Assembly: GCA_000716465.1 (NCBI GenBank)
Contig: JNWL01000018.1
Coordinates: forward strand, 90,877-154,876
Reading direction: 5' to 3'
Origin: Streptomyces bikiniensis
GTDB taxonomy: Bacteria > Actinomycetota > Actinomycetes > Streptomycetales > Streptomycetaceae
Length of the DNA: 64,000 nt
Below the pieces are notes generated by a model. That model was not told the origin of the DNA and did not search any database. It saw nothing but the letters and a program-made list of their open reading frames with translations. Of this stretch, positions 60,900-64,000 are shown piece after piece (the first letter of the stretch is position 1; every line of letters starts with the position of its first letter). Both the position numbers and the translations under genes were made by a program.

Positions 60900-61826
60900 A
60901 TGACGACGCAGACGCAGAACACGCAGAACACGCAGAACACGCAGGCACAGAACAGGCAGAGCACGCGGGCGGGGAACGCACCGGCAGGGAAGACGCGGAC
61001 GGTTCTGGTGACGAGCGCGTCCGGCAAGACCGGGCGGCGCGTGGCCGAGCGGCTCGCGGCGCGCGGGGTGACGGTCCGCGCCGGGTCCCGTACCGGCACG
61101 ACCCGCTTCGACTGGGAGGACCGGGCGACCTGGGGCCCGGCGCTGCGGGGCGCGGACGCCGCGTACGTGGCCTACTACCCCGACCTGGCCGCTCCCGGCG
61201 CGGTCGGGGCGATGGAGGCGTTCGGCCGGCTGGCCGCGGAGAACGGGGTGCGGCGGATCACGCTGCTCTCGGGGCGCGGGGAGCCCATGGCCCTGGCGGC
61301 GGAGGAGGCCCTCCGGACGGCGGCCGCCGGGTCCGGGGAGGGGCCGGGTGCCGAACTCACCCTCGTACGGGCCTCGTTCTTCGCGCAGAACTTCTCCGAG
61401 GGGCTGCTCGCGGAAGGGGTCGCGGAGGGCGCGGTCGTCTTCCCGGCCGGGGACACGGCCGAGCCGTTCATCGACGTGGACGACCTGGCGGACGTCGTCG
61501 TGGAGACCCTGACGGCGGACGGCCACGCGGGCCTGGTGCACGAGGTGACCGGGCCGCGCCCGCTGGGCTTCGCGGAGGTGGCGGCGGAGATCGCCCGCGC
61601 CTCGGGCCGCCCGGTGGTCTACGAGCCGGTGTCGGAGGCCGCGTACGCGGAACTCCTCACCGGCTTCGGGCTCCCGGCCGACGAGGCGGCCTGGCTCGCG
61701 GCCCTGTTCGCGACGCTCCTCGACGGCCACAACTCCTCGGTCACGGACGGGGTGAAGCGGGTCCTGGGCCGTGAGCCGCGCTCCTTCGCCGCGTTCGCGT
61801 CGGAGACGTGGGGCGGGGAGGCCTGA
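60900..61826 (+). CDS. NmrA-like NAD(P)-binding reductase (atypical SDR)
   Basis: 308 aa. After an odd Gln/Thr/Asn-rich stretch from 9-bp repeats (residues 3-18), the NAD(P) motif appears as TVLVTSASGKTGRRVAERLAARG. The rest is NmrA/QOR2-like (FIDVDDLADVVVETLTADGHAG, VTGPRPLGFAEVAAEIARASGRPV). Such proteins reduce quinones or sense redox state. GGGAG is about 9 nt before the ATG. It is divergent from the AraC gene, its likely regulator. Confidence 0.88.
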   Translation: MTTQTQNTQNTQNTQAQNRQSTRAGNAPAGKTRTVLVTSASGKTGRRVAERLAARGVTVRAGSRTGTTRFDWEDRATWGPALRGADAAYVAYYPDLAAPGAVGAMEAFGRLAAENGVRRITLLSGRGEPMALAAEEALRTAAAGSGEGPGAELTLVRASFFAQNFSEGLLAEGVAEGAVVFPAGDTAEPFIDVDDLADVVVETLTADGHAGLVHEVTGPRPLGFAEVAAEIARASGRPVVYEPVSEAAYAELLTGFGLPADEAAWLAALFATLLDGHNSSVTDGVKRVLGREPRSFAAFASETWGGEA

Positions 61827-61860
61827 GGAAAGGGGGAGGCCTGAGGAGAGGGGGCGCGCG

Positions 61861-62607
61861 TCAGCCCCGGCCGACGAAGGAGGCCAGTCGGTAGCGGGGG
61901 TCGGGGCGGCGCCGGTCCTGGTCCGGCAGGGTGGCCAGGGCGGCGGCGAGCGTGTCGACGGTGGCCGGGTCGCCGTGGAACCAGGAGGCGAAGTAGCCCG
62001 CGCGCAGCTTCCGTACGGTGTCGCGCGGGGTGCGGCCCTGGCCGTGCCCGGTGAAGCGGGTGTCGGCGGCGGGAACGAGGCCGTGGGCGGCGGCGTACCG
62101 GGTGATCAGGTCGGAACGGTCGGAGGCCGCCCCGGCCCGGCGGTGGGGGCGCAGGAGCGCGTCGACGTCGCTGCCGACGTCGTGGGCGGCGTCCTTGTCG
62201 ACGGTGGCGATCAGGACCCCGCCGGGCCGCAGAACGCGGGCGGCCTCCGCCACGACGTCCGCGGCGAAGGGGACGAGGTGGAGCAGCCAGACGGCGCAGA
62301 CCGCGTCGAGGGAGGCGTCGGGCAGCGGAAGGCGCCGGGCGTCGGCGCGCACGGCCCGTCCCGGCACCCGTCCGGCGGCGACCCGCAGCATCGCGTGCGC
62401 GGCGTCGGCTCCGTACGCGCGCAGGCCGGGGCGGACGAGCCGTTTGGTGACGAGGCCGGTGCCGCAGGCCAGGTCGAGCAGGGTGCGGGCGCCGGGCGGC
62501 ACGAGCCGCAGGACGGCCTCGGCCGCCGCCTCGGCCCGGGGCACACCTCCCCGGGTCCGGTCGTAGTGCGCTGCCTCGGCCTCGTAGTCGAGCACGGTCT
62601 CCGCCAC
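61861..62607 (-). CDS. Class I SAM-dependent methyltransferase
   Basis: 248 aa. SAM motifs are LLDLACGTGLVTKRLV, AYGADAAHAMLRVAAGR, RADARRLPLPDASLDAVCAVWLLHL and ARVLRPGGVLIATVDKD. The acceptor is unknown. GTG 62607 has TAGGAT (62620-62615) 7 nt upstream, so it may be leaderless; the AGGA in that box could alternatively serve as a ribosome binding site. Confidence 0.87.
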   Translation of the reverse strand: MAETVLDYEAEAAHYDRTRGGVPRAEAAAEAVLRLVPPGARTLLDLACGTGLVTKRLVRPGLRAYGADAAHAMLRVAAGRVPGRAVRADARRLPLPDASLDAVCAVWLLHLVPFAADVVAEAARVLRPGGVLIATVDKDAAHDVGSDVDALLRPHRRAGAASDRSDLITRYAAAHGLVPAADTRFTGHGQGRTPRDTVRKLRAGYFASWFHGDPATVDTLAAALATLPDQDRRRPDPRYRLASFVGRG

Positions 62608-62645
62608 GGCGGCGATCCTACGGATCCCGCCGGACCGGCGGAGGG

Positions 62646-62951
62646 TCAGCGGGCGCCGTGGCCGGGGGCGATCCGCTGGACGCGCTCGGCGAGTTCGAAG
62701 TCCTTCTCCGTGAGGGCGCCGCCCGCGGAGTGGGTGTGCACGGAGAGGGCGACGGAGTCGTAGCCGAGGGTCAGGTCGGAGTGGTGGTTCAGCTCCTGCT
62801 GGATCTGGGCCACGTGGACGACGAGGGCGGTCGCCGCGAAGTGGTCGCCGAGCCGGTAGGCGCGGGTGAGGCGGTCGTCCTCGACGGACCAGCCGGGGAG
62901 TTCCCTCAGCCGGTCCTCGATCTCCTTCTGGGACAGCGGTTCCGTGGGCAC
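62646..62951 (-). CDS. 4a-hydroxytetrahydrobiopterin dehydratase (PCD/DCoH)
   Basis: 101 aa, the full PCD length. The active-site block is QIQQELNHHSDLTLGYDSV with a further His in SVHTHSAGGALTEKDFELA; the usual HHP reads HHS. The enzyme regenerates pterin cofactor after aromatic hydroxylation. GTG 62951 has GGAGG about 7-10 nt upstream. No pterin-dependent hydroxylase is in the window. Confidence 0.9.
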   Translation of the reverse strand: MPTEPLSQKEIEDRLRELPGWSVEDDRLTRAYRLGDHFAATALVVHVAQIQQELNHHSDLTLGYDSVALSVHTHSAGGALTEKDFELAERVQRIAPGHGAR

Positions 62952-63054
62952 GGCGGTGCTCCCTCCGGTGGGGTGGCGCGGGTGGCGGGCGGTGCGGGTG
63001 CGCGGGGTTCCCGGGAAAGGTACCCGGGCTCCCCCTCTGGGATACCGTCTGGCC

Positions 63055-63876
63055 ATGACGACTGTCGTGAGCGACACGGGAGTGGGGCCGCTGCTGCGCG
63101 GGTGGCGGGAGCGGCGCCGGTTGAGCCAGTTGGAGCTGGCGCTGCGCGCGGGCTCCTCGGCGCGGCACGTCTCGTTCGTGGAGACGGGCCGCTCCCGGCC
63201 GAGCGAGGAGATGGTCCTGCGGCTCGCCGAGCACCTGGAGGTGCCGGTGCGGGAGCGCAACGCGCTGCTGCTCGCGGCCGGTTACGCCCCCCGGTACGCG
63301 GAGACACCGCTCGACGCCCCGCGCCTGGAGGCGCTCCGGGAGGGCGTCGAGCGGCTGCTGCGGGGGTACGAGCCGTACCCGGCGCTCGTGGTGGACGGCT
63401 CGTACACGGTGGTGGCGGCCAACCGGGGCATCGGGCTGCTGCTCGACGGGCTGCCCGAGCACCTGCTGACCCCGCCGCTGAACACGATGCGGATCGCCCT
63501 GCACCCGGAGGGCCTGGCGCCCCGCATCCGGAACCTGCGGGAATGGCGGGGCCATCTTCTGGCCCAGATGGAGCGTCAGATCGCCCTGGCACGCTCGGAG
63601 TCGCTGCGGGAGCTGTACGAGGAGGTGGCGGCGTACCCGCTGCCCGCCGGCGCGGAGGGCGAACCGGAGGAGGCGGAGCCGTATCCGTACTTCGCGCTGC
63701 CGCTGCGGATCGAGCACGACGGGCGGGTGCTGTCGTTCGTGTCGTCGATCTCGACGTTCAACACCCCGATGGACGTGACGGTCGCCGAGCTGGCCATCGA
63801 GACGCTGATCCCGGCCGACCCGGAGACGGCCGCGTACCTGCGGTCGCTCGCGGAGGAGGCTCCTCCTGGGGCCTGA
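63055..63876 (+). CDS. Helix-turn-helix regulator with MmyB-like ligand domain
   Basis: 273 aa. The N-terminal XRE domain reads LLRGWRERRRLSQLELALRAGSSARHVSFVETGRSRPS, the typical start of MmyB-type regulators. The C-terminal PAS-like domain (YEPYPALVVDGSYTVVAANRGIGLLLDGL) may bind a fatty-acyl-like ligand, as in MmyB of methylenomycin control. TACCGT (63043-63048) is 6 nt before the ATG with no Shine-Dalgarno, suggesting a leaderless mRNA. The target genes are unknown. Confidence 0.9.
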   Translation: MTTVVSDTGVGPLLRGWRERRRLSQLELALRAGSSARHVSFVETGRSRPSEEMVLRLAEHLEVPVRERNALLLAAGYAPRYAETPLDAPRLEALREGVERLLRGYEPYPALVVDGSYTVVAANRGIGLLLDGLPEHLLTPPLNTMRIALHPEGLAPRIRNLREWRGHLLAQMERQIALARSESLRELYEEVAAYPLPAGAEGEPEEAEPYPYFALPLRIEHDGRVLSFVSSISTFNTPMDVTVAELAIETLIPADPETAAYLRSLAEEAPPGA

Positions 63877-63904
63877 CCGGCGGATCAGGGCCGGACAGGC
63901 CCTA

Positions 63905-64000
63905 GGCAGTGTCTTCAAATGATCACCGCTGGTGGATCATGGTGTTGTGATACGTCGCCATGAACTGTCGGACGCCGAGTGGGAGTTCGTCCGGCCGCTG
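63905..64000 (+). mobile_element. Left end of an IS5-family insertion sequence
   Basis: GGCAGTGTCTTCAAATGATC begins at 63905 and looks like a terminal inverted repeat. It is preceded by CTAG (63902-63905), the target usually duplicated by IS427-group IS5 elements. The element continues beyond the window, so its right end and completeness are unknown. Confidence 0.7.
63947..64000 (+). CDS. IS5-family transposase, N-terminal part (runs off the window)
   Basis: Only 18 codons from GTG 63947 are present: IRRHELSDAEWEFVRPL matches the start of DUF4096-type IS5 transposases. The DDE catalytic residues lie outside the window. Many such elements are expressed as two frames, which cannot be checked here. 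Confidence 0.8.
   Translation, partial: MIRRHELSDAEWEFVRPL

Overview
The window is a stretch of high-GC actinobacterial chromosome, almost certainly Streptomyces. The support is third-position GC bias, many GTG/TTG starts, an SsgA-like sporulation regulator, a WhiB protein, a WhiJ/AbaA-type regulatory trio (DUF5753 helix-turn-helix protein, DUF397 protein, anti-sigma-like ATPase), an SAV2177-type methyltransferase and a cysteine-ending sulfur leader peptide. About 62 protein genes, one tRNA-Leu(GAG) and the left edge of an IS5-family element are visible. There is no phage, CRISPR or rRNA.

Layout. 1-8 kb: secreted hydrolases (M14 and S15 peptidases overlapping by ATGA, an M1 aminopeptidase, a sphingomyelinase-like phosphodiesterase), an MpaB-family oxygenase, an orphan ATP synthase b-like protein and a macro-domain protein divergent from a MerR regulator. 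8.7-16 kb: a four-gene acyl-CoA degradation operon on the minus strand (CoA racemase, acyl-CoA dehydrogenase, thiolase, FadB), divergent from a saccharopine-dehydrogenase-like enoyl reductase. The shared promoter region carries KstR-like and KstR2-like motifs. 16-20 kb: VOC protein, endonuclease V, YciI protein, then a cis-prenyltransferase coupled to an EF-hand MpaB-family oxygenase whose 3' end looks frameshifted. 20-26 kb: YCF48-like secreted protein, SsgA-like protein, ABC-F ATPase, acyl-ACP desaturase with a long operator, WhiB protein.

26-30 kb: an organosulfur locus, with a chimeric sulfonate-binding lipoprotein/SsuD-tail gene, a DszB-like desulfinase with its three active-site residues kept, a leader peptide and an IclR regulator. 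29.6-38 kb: a TetR regulator and an alpha/beta hydrolase that appear to share an operator, an MFS pump with a winged-helix-like tail, YchJ, a GH4 glycosidase and an M64 peptidase. 38-42 kb: methyltransferases, the WhiJ/AbaA-like trio and the tRNA. 42.5-50 kb: a sugar ABC operon with a ROK regulator, a Gfo/Idh/MocA dehydrogenase and a TIM-barrel isomerase/lyase.

50-64 kb: class F-type sortase with a neighbouring surface protein, an orphan FabH, a [2Fe-2S]/isochorismatase-like pair, an SBF-like transporter divergent from LysR, FadD-type ligase, aldo/keto reductase, intracellular ricin-type lectin, AraC regulator divergent from an NmrA-like reductase, methyltransferase, pterin dehydratase, MmyB-type regulator, and the IS5 edge. 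Around ten genes show a TANNNT box 6-8 nt before the start codon with no convincing Shine-Dalgarno in most of them, which suggests leaderless transcripts. All functional statements come from reading motifs by eye; no database search was run.
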